From assembly GCF_039830145.1 (NCBI RefSeq), contig NZ_CP156082.1:2002001-2066000 (forward strand): a stretch of 64,000 nucleotides of DNA, given 5' to 3'. The position numbers and the translations under genes were made by a program. Under the pieces are notes generated by a model, which saw only the letters and a program-made list of their open reading frames with translations, made no database searches and was not told where the DNA came from. The stretch is from Croceibacterium sp. TMG7-5b_MA50 (lineage in GTDB: Bacteria; Pseudomonadota; Alphaproteobacteria; Sphingomonadales; Sphingomonadaceae). Of this stretch, positions 37,958 through 47,687 are shown one piece after another (the first letter of the stretch is position 1; each line of letters opens with the position of its first letter).

Positions 37958-38053
37958 GACAGTCCCCTGAATATCTGCCGGCCGTACTGGCAGGCACGCC
38001 CCGGTGGTTCAAGGCCTTGCGCCCACCGCCACCGCCGCCATAGGCTTCGCCCG

Positions 38054-40693
38054 ATGGAGCATGCCTGGACCGACGCACTGGCGCGCGCCCGGCGCCACTC
38101 CCCCTTCCTCGCCCGCGCGCTGGAGCGGCAGCCGGCCCTCGCCGCGTTGCTGGCAGAGGGGCGGGGCACGGAAGCACTGGCGCAGGCCAAGACGATTGTC
38201 GCACCCGATCTGGCCACCGAATTGCGGCGGCAGCGGCTGGCGCTCGCCACCGTGCTGGCGGTGGGCGACCTCGCCGGCGCATTTCCGCTGGCGCAAGTCA
38301 TGGGCGAACTCAGCGCCTTTGCCGATCGCGCGCTGGACCGGGCAATCGCCCACGCCATCACCGCGCGCGTGCCGGACGCCGCGCCGGCGGGCTTCGTCGC
38401 GCTGGCGCTGGGCAAGCAGGGCGCGGGCGAGCTCAACTACTCGTCCGACATCGATCCCATCCTGCTGTACGATCCCGCCACCCTGCCCCGCCGTTCGCGG
38501 GACGAACCGGCGGAGGCGGCGCAGCGCTATGCCCGCGCCGTGACGGAGATGCTGGGGCGGCAGGATGCGGACGGCTACGTCTTTCGCGTCGACCTCCGCC
38601 TGCGGCCCGCCAGCGAGGTGAGCCCGCCCGCCATCTCCTTCGATGCGGCGCTGAGCCACTACGAAAGCAGCGCGGTGGCTTGGGAACGGGCCGCTTTCAT
38701 CCGCGCGCGCGCGGCGGGCGGCGACATCCTGGCGGGGCAGCGTTTCCTGCAGGCGATCACCCCGTTCGTCTGGCGACGCAGCCTGGATTTCACCGCGGTC
38801 GAGGACATCCGCCGCCTGACCCGCCGCATCCGGGAGGCCTATGATGGCCCGCGGCAGCCTGGCCCCGGCTTCGACCTGAAGCGTGGGCGCGGCGGTATCC
38901 GGGAGATCGAGTTCTTCGCCCAGACGCATCAGCTGGTCCACGGGGGGCGGCGCCCGGCATTGCGCCTGCGCGGCACCCGCGCTGCGCTGGATGCGCTGGC
39001 GACGGAGGGGCTGATCGCCGCCGACACGGCGGACGCGCTCGGCACCGCTTATGACCGGCTGCGCACGGTCGAGCACCGGCTGCAGATGGTGGACGACCGG
39101 CAGACGCATAGCCTGCCGGGCACGGTGCCAGCGCTGGACAATGTGGCGCAACTGGACGGCCTGCCCGACGGAGCGGCGCTGGTGTCGGAGCTTGCGGAAC
39201 TGACCCGGATTGTTGCCGGCCATTACGACTCCCTGTTGGGGGAGGATCGCGCCGCGCCGTCCGTGCCAGCGTTGGCACAGCACCACGCGGACCGGGTCGC
39301 AGGCTGGCGCGCCACCCTGCGCGCCTTGCGCGGGGTGGAAGCGCGCGCGGCGTTCGATGCGGTGCTGCCCTGGTTGCTGGACGCATTCGACAAGGCGCCC
39401 GATCCGCCGCAGGCGATGGCCCGGTGGGAACGGCTGCTGACGCGTCTCCCCTCCGCCGTGAACCTGTTCCGCCTGTTCGAGCAGCGCCCCGGCCTGCTGG
39501 ACGAGGTGCTGCGCCTGTTGACGCTGTCGCGCCCGCTGGGCGATGCGTTGGCGTCGCGGCCGGCGCTGCTCGACCGGCTGATCGATCCATCCGCGCGCGA
39601 CCTGCCCCCGTCCGTGCCGGCGCTGGCACAGCAAATGCGGCCCGCCGACACTGCCAGTGATCTGGAGGCGCGGCTTGACCGTATCCGGCAGGTAGTGGGG
39701 GAGGAACGCTTCGCCCTGGGCGCGCAGCTCGTCGCTGCGCGGCACGATGCGGTCGCCATCGCCGAAGGGCTGGGCCGCGTGGCGGAGGCGGCGCTGGGCT
39801 GCGCAGGCGAGGCAGCGATCGCCGCTTTCGAAGCGGCGCATGGCCGTGTGCCGGGCGGCAGGCTGGTGATCCTGGGATTGGGCCGGCTGGGCGGTGGGGC
39901 GCCGACACATGCCAGCGACCTCGACCTCGTCTACCTGTTCACCGGCGGCATCGGCGTGGAATCGGATGGGCTGCGCCCGCTCACCGCCTCGCTCTACTTC
40001 AACCGGCTGGCGCAGCGGGTTACTGCGGCGGTGAGCGTGCCGACCGCCGAAGGCGCGCTGTACGAGGTCGATACCCGCCTGCGGCCGCAGGGCGCGCAAG
40101 GACCGCTGGCGGTGAGCATGGACAGCTTCGCCCGCTACCAGCGGGAGGAGGCGTGGACGTGGGAGCACATGGCGCTGACCCGCGCCCGCGCGCTGTTCGG
40201 CACGGCGCAGGACCGGGCCGATGTTACCGCGCTGCTGGGCGAGGTCCTGCGCATGCCGCGCGACGCGGCCGACCTGCGGGCGCAGGTGCTGGCCATGCGG
40301 GCGGAGATGGCCGCGCACAAGCCGGCGACCGGGCCGCTGGATGTGAAGTTGCTGCGCGGTGGCCTCGTCGATCTGGAATTCGTCATCCACTTCCTGCAAT
40401 TGCGCGGCGGCGTCGCGCTGCACCCGCAACTGGGCCTGGCGCTCGCGGACCTGATTGCACTGGGCCTGCTGCCAGCCGCACTTGCCGACCACCATGCCGT
40501 GCTGGCCCGGGTGCTGGTGGCGCAACGGCTGTTCGCGCCGGATGGCGGGGAACCGGCAGAGGTTGCCCGCCCTGCCCTCGCCGCCGCATGCGGCCTTGCC
40601 GATTACCCTGCCCTGCTGCAGGCGAGCGCACAGGCACGCGCAGCCGTGGCGCAGGCCTGGCACGATGTGCTGCAAGTGGATCTGGAGGTTTGA
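38054..40693 (+). CDS. glnE: Bifunctional glutamine synthetase adenylyltransferase/deadenylylase
   Basis: 879 residues (E. coli GlnE is 946). It has two nucleotidyltransferase domains: the N-terminal one with LGKQGAGELNYSSDIDPILLYD and the C-terminal one with LGLGRLGGGAPTHASDLDLVYLF (the G-G/S-x-D-x-D pairs), the first removing and the second adding AMP on glutamine synthetase under PII control. A frame of over 1000 codons on the opposite strand is a composition artefact. Bcp follows with no gap. Confidence 0.96.
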   Translation: MEHAWTDALARARRHSPFLARALERQPALAALLAEGRGTEALAQAKTIVAPDLATELRRQRLALATVLAVGDLAGAFPLAQVMGELSAFADRALDRAIAHAITARVPDAAPAGFVALALGKQGAGELNYSSDIDPILLYDPATLPRRSRDEPAEAAQRYARAVTEMLGRQDADGYVFRVDLRLRPASEVSPPAISFDAALSHYESSAVAWERAAFIRARAAGGDILAGQRFLQAITPFVWRRSLDFTAVEDIRRLTRRIREAYDGPRQPGPGFDLKRGRGGIREIEFFAQTHQLVHGGRRPALRLRGTRAALDALATEGLIAADTADALGTAYDRLRTVEHRLQMVDDRQTHSLPGTVPALDNVAQLDGLPDGAALVSELAELTRIVAGHYDSLLGEDRAAPSVPALAQHHADRVAGWRATLRALRGVEARAAFDAVLPWLLDAFDKAPDPPQAMARWERLLTRLPSAVNLFRLFEQRPGLLDEVLRLLTLSRPLGDALASRPALLDRLIDPSARDLPPSVPALAQQMRPADTASDLEARLDRIRQVVGEERFALGAQLVAARHDAVAIAEGLGRVAEAALGCAGEAAIAAFEAAHGRVPGGRLVILGLGRLGGGAPTHASDLDLVYLFTGGIGVESDGLRPLTASLYFNRLAQRVTAAVSVPTAEGALYEVDTRLRPQGAQGPLAVSMDSFARYQREEAWTWEHMALTRARALFGTAQDRADVTALLGEVLRMPRDAADLRAQVLAMRAEMAAHKPATGPLDVKLLRGGLVDLEFVIHFLQLRGGVALHPQLGLALADLIALGLLPAALADHHAVLARVLVAQRLFAPDGGEPAEVARPALAAACGLADYPALLQASAQARAAVAQAWHDVLQVDLEV

Positions 40694-41158
40694 ATGGCCG
40701 ACATTGGTGACGCGATGCCCGACGTGGCACTGACCGGTGTAGACGGCGCCACGGTGCGCCCCGCCGATTTCGCCGGGCGCAAGGCGGTGCTGTTCTTCTA
40801 TCCCAAGGATGACACGCCAGGCTGCACAACGGAAAGCCTCGACTTCTCCGCCCTGCTGCCGGACTTCGCCGCAGCGGGGATCGCGGTGCTGGGGATCAGC
40901 AAGGACCCGCCGGCGAAACATGCCAAGTTCACCGCCAAGCATGGCCTCACCGTCCCGCTCGCCTCCGACGCGGCGGAGAACGGCCTCAGCGATGCGATGG
41001 GCATCTGGGGAGAGAAGAGCATGTATGGCCGCACCTATATGGGTATGGAGCGGGCCACCTATCTGCTGGACGCCGACGGCCGCATCGCGCGAATCTGGCG
41101 CAAGGTGAAGGTGAAAGGCCACGCGGCGGAGGTGCTGGCGGCGGCACAGGCCCTATGA
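40694..41158 (+). CDS. bcp: Peroxiredoxin Q/Bcp with a single cysteine
   Basis: 154 residues, thiol peroxidase. The peroxidatic Cys44 sits in DDTPGCTTES. In two-Cys members such as E. coli Bcp the resolving Cys is five residues on; here it is Leu49, and no other Cys exists, so this is a one-Cys type that needs an external thiol for recycling. It starts on the base after the glnE stop. Confidence 0.95.
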   Translation: MADIGDAMPDVALTGVDGATVRPADFAGRKAVLFFYPKDDTPGCTTESLDFSALLPDFAAAGIAVLGISKDPPAKHAKFTAKHGLTVPLASDAAENGLSDAMGIWGEKSMYGRTYMGMERATYLLDADGRIARIWRKVKVKGHAAEVLAAAQAL

Positions 41159-41171
41159 GCTTCCCGGCAGC

Positions 41172-41960
41172 ATGACCTCCATTTCCGCCGGGATCGCCAG
41201 CGCCCTCACCAATGGAGAGCCGCGCGTCAAGGCGATGGAGGTTCGCGCACTGGTACGGGCGTGGCGCAAGGGTGCGCTGGATTGGACGTGGGAGACGCCG
41301 ATGCCCGATCGGCCGGCGGTGCCTGCCGGCCTGCGCCTGCTGCCGCCTGCACAGATGCCGCCCCGCCGCAAAGCCGGGTCCGCCGCGACGCGCATCGCCC
41401 TGTGGCACTCGGTTGCGCATATCGAATACGTTGCCATCGACCTGGCGCTGGATGCCGCCGGCCGTTTCGGCGAAGCGCAGGGGCCCGAGTTTGTCGGCGA
41501 CTTCCTGGCCGTCGCCACGGACGAGGCGATGCACTGGGCGCTGATCGCCCGCAAGCTCCACACCCTTGGCAGCCATTACGGCGCGCTGTCGGCGCATGAC
41601 GGCCTGTGGCAAGCGGCGGAGGACACGAATGGCGACGTCGCCGCGCGGCTGGCTGTCGTACCGATGGTGCTGGAAGCGCGCGGGCTGGACGTGACGCCGG
41701 CCATGCGTGACCGAGTGCGGGCGAGCGGTGACGAAGGCGGCGCGCGCATCCTGCAGCGAATCCTTGACGATGAAGTCGGCCACGTCGCCGCCGGTGCCAA
41801 GCACCTCGATTCTGTCGCCCGGGCTCGCGGACAGACTTATGAAAACTACTGGAAAACCCTTGTTCAGCGGTACTTTCGCGGAAGGTTAAAGCCACCGTTC
41901 AACGACTCAGCGCGGCAAGCTGCCGGTCTGCCGCGCAGCATCTATCACGCCCTTGCGTGA
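41172..41960 (+). CDS. DUF455 ferritin-like protein
   Basis: 262 residues. A long helical core holds candidate iron ligands in AHIEYVAIDLALD, DEAMHWALIARKL and LDDEVGHVAAGAKH (Glu and His pairs), the pattern of DUF455, a ferritin-like family related to MiaE-type diiron proteins. The function is not established. It follows bcp after 13 bases in the same direction. Confidence 0.9.
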   Translation: MTSISAGIASALTNGEPRVKAMEVRALVRAWRKGALDWTWETPMPDRPAVPAGLRLLPPAQMPPRRKAGSAATRIALWHSVAHIEYVAIDLALDAAGRFGEAQGPEFVGDFLAVATDEAMHWALIARKLHTLGSHYGALSAHDGLWQAAEDTNGDVAARLAVVPMVLEARGLDVTPAMRDRVRASGDEGGARILQRILDDEVGHVAAGAKHLDSVARARGQTYENYWKTLVQRYFRGRLKPPFNDSARQAAGLPRSIYHALA

Positions 41961-42042
41961 CGCGAGTTCCCCCGGTTACCCATCAAGCATCGAGACGGCG
42001 GGGGGTTCCGACCTTCTCTAAAACCAGAACAAGCCCGTAGCT

Positions 42043-42061
42043 GGCGCAATGTTGTTGCGCC
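42043..42061 (+). promoter_or_regulatory. Hairpin ahead of the M23 peptidase gene
   Basis: GGCGCAA (42043-42049) pairs with TTGCGCC (42055-42061) around a 5-base loop, 56 bases before the ATG at 42117. It could be the end of the upstream transcript, a leader structure, or an operator. No T-tract follows, so I do not call it a terminator. Confidence 0.35.
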
Positions 42062-42116
42062 GTAACGCAGCTCTTCCGTCCAGCGTGGCGGAGCAGAAGG
42101 ACGGATCGCAAGACCC

Positions 42117-42800
42117 ATGTTCAGCAAGCTCGCCATTGCCGCCGCCGGGATCGCCGCCATCCTGGCGTCGCCCACCATGGCCCAGGAAAGCACCGCCGCC
42201 GCCACCCAGCTGACCAGCGCGCAGATCACCGGCGTGATCGAGGCGCCGGCCGCCACCGGCACCGGCGATGCGGAGTTCAGCGAGCTGTTCGCCAGCTGGC
42301 AGCAATCGGGCGCCGTGCAAACCGCGGCCGCCAGTGGCCTCGCCATCGCGCCGACGCAGCGCGTATCTGTCCCGTCCCGCATGCCGCTGGATGCGATGCG
42401 GCTGAGCAGCAATTACGGCATGCGTTCCCACCCCGTGATCGGTGGCCGCCGGCAGCACAATGGCGTGGACCTTGCCGCGCCGACGGGCACCCCGGTCTAT
42501 GCCCCGGCCGACGGGCTGGTCAGCCGCGCGGATGCATGGGGCTCCTACGGCAATTACATCGCGCTGGAACATGGCGGCGACCTGCAGACGCGCTTTGGCC
42601 ATCTGTCCGGGTTCGCCGTGACCGCTGGGGAGCGGGTGACCAAGGGGCAGCTGATCGGCTATGTCGGCAGCACCGGCCGCTCCACCGGCCCGCACCTGCA
42701 TTATGAAGTGCGTGTTGCGGGCGAGCCGGTCGATCCTCGACCCTACATGCTGGACAATGGTGCTGCGCACGAAAGCCCAACCGGTCGCATCGCTCTGTAA
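42117..42800 (+). CDS. Exported M23 family peptidoglycan endopeptidase
   Basis: 227 residues. A signal peptide ends at TMAQ, then a low-complexity linker leads to a LytM-type M23 domain: SNYGMRSHPVIGG, QHNGVDLAAP (His114, Asp118) and GPHLHYEV (His193, His195), all zinc ligands and the catalytic His present. It likely cuts peptide cross-links or is an EnvC-like activator; the intact site favours activity. Confidence 0.93.
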   Translation: MFSKLAIAAAGIAAILASPTMAQESTAAATQLTSAQITGVIEAPAATGTGDAEFSELFASWQQSGAVQTAAASGLAIAPTQRVSVPSRMPLDAMRLSSNYGMRSHPVIGGRRQHNGVDLAAPTGTPVYAPADGLVSRADAWGSYGNYIALEHGGDLQTRFGHLSGFAVTAGERVTKGQLIGYVGSTGRSTGPHLHYEVRVAGEPVDPRPYMLDNGAAHESPTGRIAL

Positions 42801-42836
42801 GCGACCTGCCACCAAATTTCCTGACCTGAAAGCAAG

Positions 42837-42860
42837 AAGGGCGCCCACGGGGCGCCCTTT
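42837..42860 (+). terminator. Rho-independent terminator after the M23 gene
   Basis: A 10-bp perfect stem, AAGGGCGCCC (42837-42846) and GGGCGCCCTT (42850-42859), with a 3-base loop, followed by TTTCTCG. It lies 37 bases after the M23 stop and is the clearest intrinsic terminator in the window. Confidence 0.85.
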
Positions 42861-42888
42861 CTCGTTCCGGAACAGGGTCCACGCTGCC

Positions 42889-42919
42889 CGTCATTGCGGG
42901 CGTTACACCCGCAATGACG
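42889..42919. repeat. REP-like 12-bp palindrome
   Basis: CGTCATTGCGGG (42889-42900) and CCCGCAATGACG (42908-42919) form a perfect 12-bp stem with a 7-base loop, just before the convergent metK end. The CGTCATTGCG core is that of a dispersed palindromic element known from many alphaproteobacterial genomes. A second bidirectional terminator is possible. Confidence 0.55.
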
Positions 42920-42931
42920 AGGTGGTCGTGG

Positions 42932-44149
42932 TCAGCGCCCCAGTGCCGCCTTCAGCTCGTCCGCCAGGTCGGTCCGCTCCCACGGGAAGGCGTCACCTTC
43001 AGGCGTCCGGCCAAAATGGCCATAGGCTGCGGTCTGGCGATAGATCGGCTTGTTGAGCTGCAGCTTGGTGCGGATCGCGCGCGGGGTCAGGCCGCCCAGC
43101 GAACCAAGCGACTGGATCGCCTGTTCCAGCCCGGCATCGGTTACGCCGTCGGCGCAGGTGCCATGCGTATCGACATACAGCGACAGCGGCTGCGACACGC
43201 CGATCGCGTAGGCGATCTGGATCGTGCAACGCGTCGCCAGGCCCGCGGCAACCACGTTCTTTGCAAGATAGCGGGTGATGTAAGCGGCGGAGCGATCGAC
43301 CTTGGTCGGGTCCTTGCCGCTGAACGCGCCACCGCCGTGGGGCGCGGCACCGCCATAGGTGTCGACGATGATCTTGCGCCCGGTCAGCCCGGCATCGCCG
43401 TCAGGTCCGCCGATCTCGAACGCGCCGGTTGGATTTATGTGGTATTGCGTGCTGTCCGACAGCAGCCCGGCAGGCAGGATGTCGGCGACGACACCCTTCA
43501 CATAGGCCTTGAGCTCGGCCTCCTCGGCCCCGGTGTGGTACCCGCGGGCATGCTGGGTGGACACGACAATCGCCGGGCAGGCCACCGGCACGCCGTTCTC
43601 GAACCGCAGCGTCACCTGGCTCTTGGCGTCCGGTTCCAGGAACGGGGCGGCGCCGTTCTTGCGGTCGGCGGCCATGCGCTGCAGGATTTTGTGGCTGTAA
43701 TCCAGCGTCGCGGGCATCAGGTCCGGCGTCTCGCTGCAGGCGTAGCCGAACATGATGCCCTGGTCGCCCGCGCCTTCATCCTTGTTGCCGCTGGCATCGA
43801 CGCCCTGCGCGATTTCAGCCGACTGCCCATGCAGCCGGTTCTGGAAGGTGAACTTCTCCCAATGGAAACCGTCCTGCTCGTACCCGATGTCGCGCACGGT
43901 CTCGCGCACGGTACGCTCGATCTCTTCCAGCGCGCCCGGCGCCCATTCGCCGTTCTCGTACACGCCCTTGCAGCGGATTTCGCCCGCCAGTCCGACGAAC
44001 TGTGTCGTGGTCATCGTCTCGCAGGCGATCCGCGCCTCCGGATCCTTGGACAGAAACAGGTCGACAATGGCATCTGAAATCTGGTCCGCGACCTTGTCCG
44101 GATGACCTTCGGACACGCTTTCGGACGTGAACAGGTAGTTCTGACGCAT
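42932..44149 (-). CDS. metK: S-adenosylmethionine synthetase
   Basis: 405 residues. [21 protein letters not shown] opens the protein (read in parts), with [13 protein letters not shown] for ATP and [23 protein letters not shown] for phosphate binding. It makes SAM from methionine and ATP. The gap to lnt is only 36 bases and shows no SAM riboswitch; metK is probably transcribed with lnt. Confidence 0.97.
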   Translation of the reverse strand: MRQNYLFTSESVSEGHPDKVADQISDAIVDLFLSKDPEARIACETMTTTQFVGLAGEIRCKGVYENGEWAPGALEEIERTVRETVRDIGYEQDGFHWEKFTFQNRLHGQSAEIAQGVDASGNKDEGAGDQGIMFGYACSETPDLMPATLDYSHKILQRMAADRKNGAAPFLEPDAKSQVTLRFENGVPVACPAIVVSTQHARGYHTGAEEAELKAYVKGVVADILPAGLLSDSTQYHINPTGAFEIGGPDGDAGLTGRKIIVDTYGGAAPHGGGAFSGKDPTKVDRSAAYITRYLAKNVVAAGLATRCTIQIAYAIGVSQPLSLYVDTHGTCADGVTDAGLEQAIQSLGSLGGLTPRAIRTKLQLNKPIYRQTAAYGHFGRTPEGDAFPWERTDLADELKAALGR

Positions 44150-44185
44150 GATTGACTTTCGTTCACTCGCAACAAGGGCGTCGGT

Positions 44186-45754
44186 CTAGGGGCGGCTCCG
44201 ACGCATGGCAACCAGCGAGCCCCCAAGAAAAAGCACGGCCCACGCAAAGCCGATCATGTTGCCGAGCCGGCCGAACAATGTCGCCGGCAGAGCGGCGGGA
44301 ATGGCGGTGTCGATGCGGCCCGCGACGCCGGTGGCGAGGTGCTCGCGCACGATGCCCCGCGCGTCGATCACGGCACTGATGCCGGTGGTGGTGGCGCGCA
44401 GAACCGGCAGCCCTTCCTCGATCGCCCGCATGCGTGCCTGTGCCAAGTGTTGCGGCGGACCGAAGGCGCCGAACCAGCCATCGTTTGACGGGTTGAAGAT
44501 GAAGTCGGGTCGGTCACGCCGATCGGCGACCTCGCCCGAGAACACGATCTCGTAACAGATCTGTATTCCGGCGCGGCCATGCTGTCCCAGCGCCAGGGTG
44601 CGCGGGCCGGGGCCGGGCAGGAAGTCGATCGCGCCCGGCACCAGGCGGCTCAGGCCGATCGGCTCCAGGACCTCGCGCATGGGCAGGTACTCGCCGTAAG
44701 GCACCAGATGCGCCTTGGCATACCCGCCCCGGATCGTGCCGCCGGCATCGAGTGCGGTGACCGAGTTGTAAGCGCCGACGGCGCGGCCCCGCGCGATCTC
44801 CAGGTCGACCGCGCCGGTCAGCAGGAGGGAGCCGGGCCCGATCAGCCGGCCGATGCGGCGACGCGCAAAATCCGGACTGCCGAGTGCCGTGGTCGCGTTG
44901 TAGAACCGCTGCGGATAGCCGGGGCGCAGGTAATCGGCGAGGCCGCTTTCGGGCCACAGTACCAGCCGCGTCGAACCGGGCCGCGACGGGCGCGAGAGGC
45001 TGGCGAGCTGGAGGTAGTTTGCTTCAAAGAACTGCGGTTCGGCCAACCGCTCCTGCGGCAGGTTGGGCTGCACCAGCGTGACCGGCACCGTGCCGTCAGG
45101 ACCCGTTCTGCCCGGCGCCAGCATGGCCGCGATCACGCCAGCCGCCAGCGCACATGCCGGCAACCAGCGTCGCCGCAGTGCCAAGCCGGTGGTCAGCGCC
45201 GCCAGCAGCACGGCCAGCCCGCTCAGCGCATAGGTGCCCATCCACGGCGAAAACACGGCGAGGCCCGGCCGGTCCCATCCACCCAGCACTGCCATGGCGA
45301 ACGGGTTCCAGGCATAGCCGGTGAACACGCTGGCGCGCAGCAGCTCCGCCACGGTCCAGCAGCCGGCGAACGCCAGCGCGAAGGCGAAGGGGCGGCCGCG
45401 CCCGACCAGCGCGCGTGCGCCCAGCGTGGCGATGGCAGGATAGACGGCCAGATAGATGGCCAGCAGCGGCACCGCCGCCCAGCCCAGAACCGCAGGCATC
45501 TCCGCCTGATGGGTGAAGGCGGTGGCGATCCAGTTGTTGCTGAAGGTGAAATGCGCCCAGCCGAATAGCCAGCCAAGCCACGCCGCCCGGCCCACGGTTT
45601 CGCTGCGCGCGGCAAGAGCGGCGAACAGGCCCATCGCGACCAGCGCGATGGGCCAGTAATGCAAGGGTTCGAACCCGATGGCCGCGCCGACGCCCAGCGC
45701 CAGCGCGGCAAAACTACCGGCCCGGCCGGTGAAGCGGTCGGTCGCGTTACGCAC
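44186..45754 (-). CDS. lnt: Apolipoprotein N-acyltransferase
   Basis: Adds the third acyl chain to lipoproteins at the periplasmic face of the inner membrane. It has 522 residues, GTG start, with about six N-terminal membrane helices and a C-terminal nitrilase domain. The catalytic Glu is in VLWPESGLADYL, the Lys in YAKAHLVPYGEYLP, and the Cys in IQICYEIVF. The many predicted lipoproteins in this window would be its clients. metK follows. Confidence 0.95.
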   Translation of the reverse strand: MRNATDRFTGRAGSFAALALGVGAAIGFEPLHYWPIALVAMGLFAALAARSETVGRAAWLGWLFGWAHFTFSNNWIATAFTHQAEMPAVLGWAAVPLLAIYLAVYPAIATLGARALVGRGRPFAFALAFAGCWTVAELLRASVFTGYAWNPFAMAVLGGWDRPGLAVFSPWMGTYALSGLAVLLAALTTGLALRRRWLPACALAAGVIAAMLAPGRTGPDGTVPVTLVQPNLPQERLAEPQFFEANYLQLASLSRPSRPGSTRLVLWPESGLADYLRPGYPQRFYNATTALGSPDFARRRIGRLIGPGSLLLTGAVDLEIARGRAVGAYNSVTALDAGGTIRGGYAKAHLVPYGEYLPMREVLEPIGLSRLVPGAIDFLPGPGPRTLALGQHGRAGIQICYEIVFSGEVADRRDRPDFIFNPSNDGWFGAFGPPQHLAQARMRAIEEGLPVLRATTTGISAVIDARGIVREHLATGVAGRIDTAIPAALPATLFGRLGNMIGFAWAVLFLGGSLVAMRRSRP

Positions 45755-45784
45755 GGGCTGTCAGGTCCGCCTTGGGAGTCAGCC

Positions 45785-46621
45785 TCAGCCGACGGCTTCG
45801 AGCGGCTCGCCAGTGCCGTCCTCACCGCCATTGCCTTCGGTAGCGGCAGCGCGGCGGCGCGGACGAGCCGGCGCCTTGCGCGCGCGGGGTGCGGGGGCCG
45901 GGTCGACCTCGCCCTCGGCACCGTCCGCATCGGCATCGGTGCGCGGGATGGACGGCGGCAGGATCATGGCGTTGAGGCCAGTTTCCGCTTCGGGCTCCGC
46001 CGGCTGAGCGGCGGCGCGTGGCGGACGACCGCGACCACGGCCGCGCCCTTCCGCGGCAGGCGCCTCTCCAGCCTCGGCCGTGCGGCTACGGCGACCGCGA
46101 CGGCCTGCGTCGCGGGTGAAGGGGTTCTCGTCGGCGGCGACGTCGATCTCGTCACCTTCCACGCCGCGCTGTTCCATGATGGTGGCGGCAGGCGCCTCGA
46201 CCTCGGCCGGCTCGGCCTCGCGCCGGGAGCGATCCTGCCCATTGTCACGCGGCTGATCGCGGTTCTGGTCGCGCCCGCGGGTCTGGTAGCGGGGGGCGGC
46301 GTCGAACTCGTCCTCCTCTTCCTCGTACTCGTCGAAGGACTGGCCTCGGTCGCTCTGCTGGCGGCCGCGCACCTCGTCCTTCTGCTGGCGAGAATCGGCC
46401 AGAACGCGGAAATAATGATCGGCGAACTGCAGGTAATATTCGGTCTGCACCCGGTCATCGTTCAGCGAGGCGTCGTGCGCCAGCTTGCGATACTTCTCCA
46501 GCAGCTGCGGCGCATTGCCGCGCGCCCGGCTGTCGATCCGGTTGCCGCCGCCATTGCCCCCGTTCGGCCCACGATTGTTGTTGCGGCCGCGACGGCGATT
46601 GTTGTTGCGATTGGTGTTCAA
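45785..46621 (-). CDS. DUF4167 protein with disordered acidic-basic tail
   Basis: 278 residues from TTG 46621, with GAGGAAG about 9 bases upstream. After an Asn/Arg-rich arm (NTNRNNNRRRGRNNNRG) comes the conserved core GNAPQLLEKYRKLAHDA, VQTEYYLQFADHYFRVL of DUF4167, an alphaproteobacterial family. The last two thirds are low-complexity, alternating acidic and basic, probably disordered, and rich in RGR-type repeats. RNA or nucleic acid binding is suspected from composition only. Confidence 0.85.
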   Translation of the reverse strand: MNTNRNNNRRRGRNNNRGPNGGNGGGNRIDSRARGNAPQLLEKYRKLAHDASLNDDRVQTEYYLQFADHYFRVLADSRQQKDEVRGRQQSDRGQSFDEYEEEEDEFDAAPRYQTRGRDQNRDQPRDNGQDRSRREAEPAEVEAPAATIMEQRGVEGDEIDVAADENPFTRDAGRRGRRSRTAEAGEAPAAEGRGRGRGRPPRAAAQPAEPEAETGLNAMILPPSIPRTDADADGAEGEVDPAPAPRARKAPARPRRRAAATEGNGGEDGTGEPLEAVG

Positions 46622-46856
46622 GGGAATTCGCTTCCTCACTGGGGACCGGTCGCGCCGGTCGCATCGCCCCCGTTCACGCCGGAGCCCCGCCATGCGGGCG
46701 CCTACCGGCGCGATCCGCACTTGCAACCTTCGCCCGGCGAACGCCGCCGGACCTTCATGGCAAATGCTGGATGTGGTGCCTGTGTGCCGGAAACCGTTTC
46801 CGCACCCCAAGGCCTACATTCATTCAGGTAATTACTCGTCACCCCTTTGCCAAGCG

Positions 46857-47687
46857 TTAATTGCGCCGCAGCACCAGAGCGCGGGGGCGGCCGGCAAGGT
46901 CGCGGTGGAGCGTGGTGGCCATGCCCGCCCTCGCCGCCAGCGCAGTGACGGCGGCGGCTTGCGTCCAGCCGATCTCCAGTACCGCGACACCGCCCGCCGT
47001 GAGCAGGCCCGGCAATTGCGGCACGATCACGCGGTAATCGTCCAACCCGTCATCGCCCGCGAACAGCGCCCCGGCAGGTTCCCACAGGCGCACGTCCGGC
47101 GACAGGTCGGCCGCAGCCTCCACGTATGGGGGATTGGCGAGAACGAGGTCGAACCGGCCCAGCGTGTCAGCCCAGCCGAACCGGTGCCAGTCACCGCCGA
47201 TAATCCGCGCCTTCGGGGCGATGGCGGCGGCGTTGGCGGCGGCGATCGCCCGCGCCTCTGCCGAACGCTCCAGCCCGACACCCTCCGCTGCCCCGCTCTC
47301 TGCCAGTACCGTCAACAGCAGCGCGCCTGATCCGGTGCCGAGATCCAGCACCCGTTGTGGCGTCGGGCAGGCGGCAAGCGCGGCCTCCACGATGGTCTCG
47401 CTGTCGGGGCGGGGGATCAGGACGCCGGGACCGACGCGGAAGGGACGGCCGTAGAAGTCCTGCACGCCGGTGATGTAGGCGACCGGCTCATGCCCCGCCC
47501 GGCGCCGCACCAGCGCGGCGAAGGCAGACGGCGACGGGTCGGCCATGTGCCGCAGCAACACGGCGGAGCGCGTGGTGCCGAGCGCGTGGGCCATCAGCAG
47601 TTCCGCATCCAGCCGCGCGGTGTCGCTGGTGGCGGCGAGGTTTGCGGCGGCGTCGCGGATCGCGGCGGCCACCGTCACCTCAGCCAT
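46857..47687 (-). CDS. prmC: Peptide release factor N5-glutamine methyltransferase
   Basis: Methylates the Gln of the GGQ motif in release factors. It has 276 residues, with SAM motif [13 protein letters not shown] and the catalytic NPPY at 185-188. It overlaps the prfA end by 8 bases, which is the standard prfA-prmC pairing of enzyme and substrate. The gap upstream of it (46622-46856) holds no gene that I can see. Confidence 0.95.
   Translation of the reverse strand: MAEVTVAAAIRDAAANLAATSDTARLDAELLMAHALGTTRSAVLLRHMADPSPSAFAALVRRRAGHEPVAYITGVQDFYGRPFRVGPGVLIPRPDSETIVEAALAACPTPQRVLDLGTGSGALLLTVLAESGAAEGVGLERSAEARAIAAANAAAIAPKARIIGGDWHRFGWADTLGRFDLVLANPPYVEAAADLSPDVRLWEPAGALFAGDDGLDDYRVIVPQLPGLLTAGGVAVLEIGWTQAAAVTALAARAGMATTLHRDLAGRPRALVLRRN

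Noticed and set aside
38009-41122. A 1037-codon open frame on the minus strand opposite glnE, bcp and DUF455.
   Set aside because: It is antisense to three well-recognised genes, is rich in Arg, His, Gln and Ala as expected for the complement of GC-rich coding DNA, and matches no family.
44150-44185. A SAM riboswitch upstream of metK.
   Set aside because: The gap to lnt is only 36 bases and shows no pseudoknot or conserved SAM-II or SAM/SAH core.
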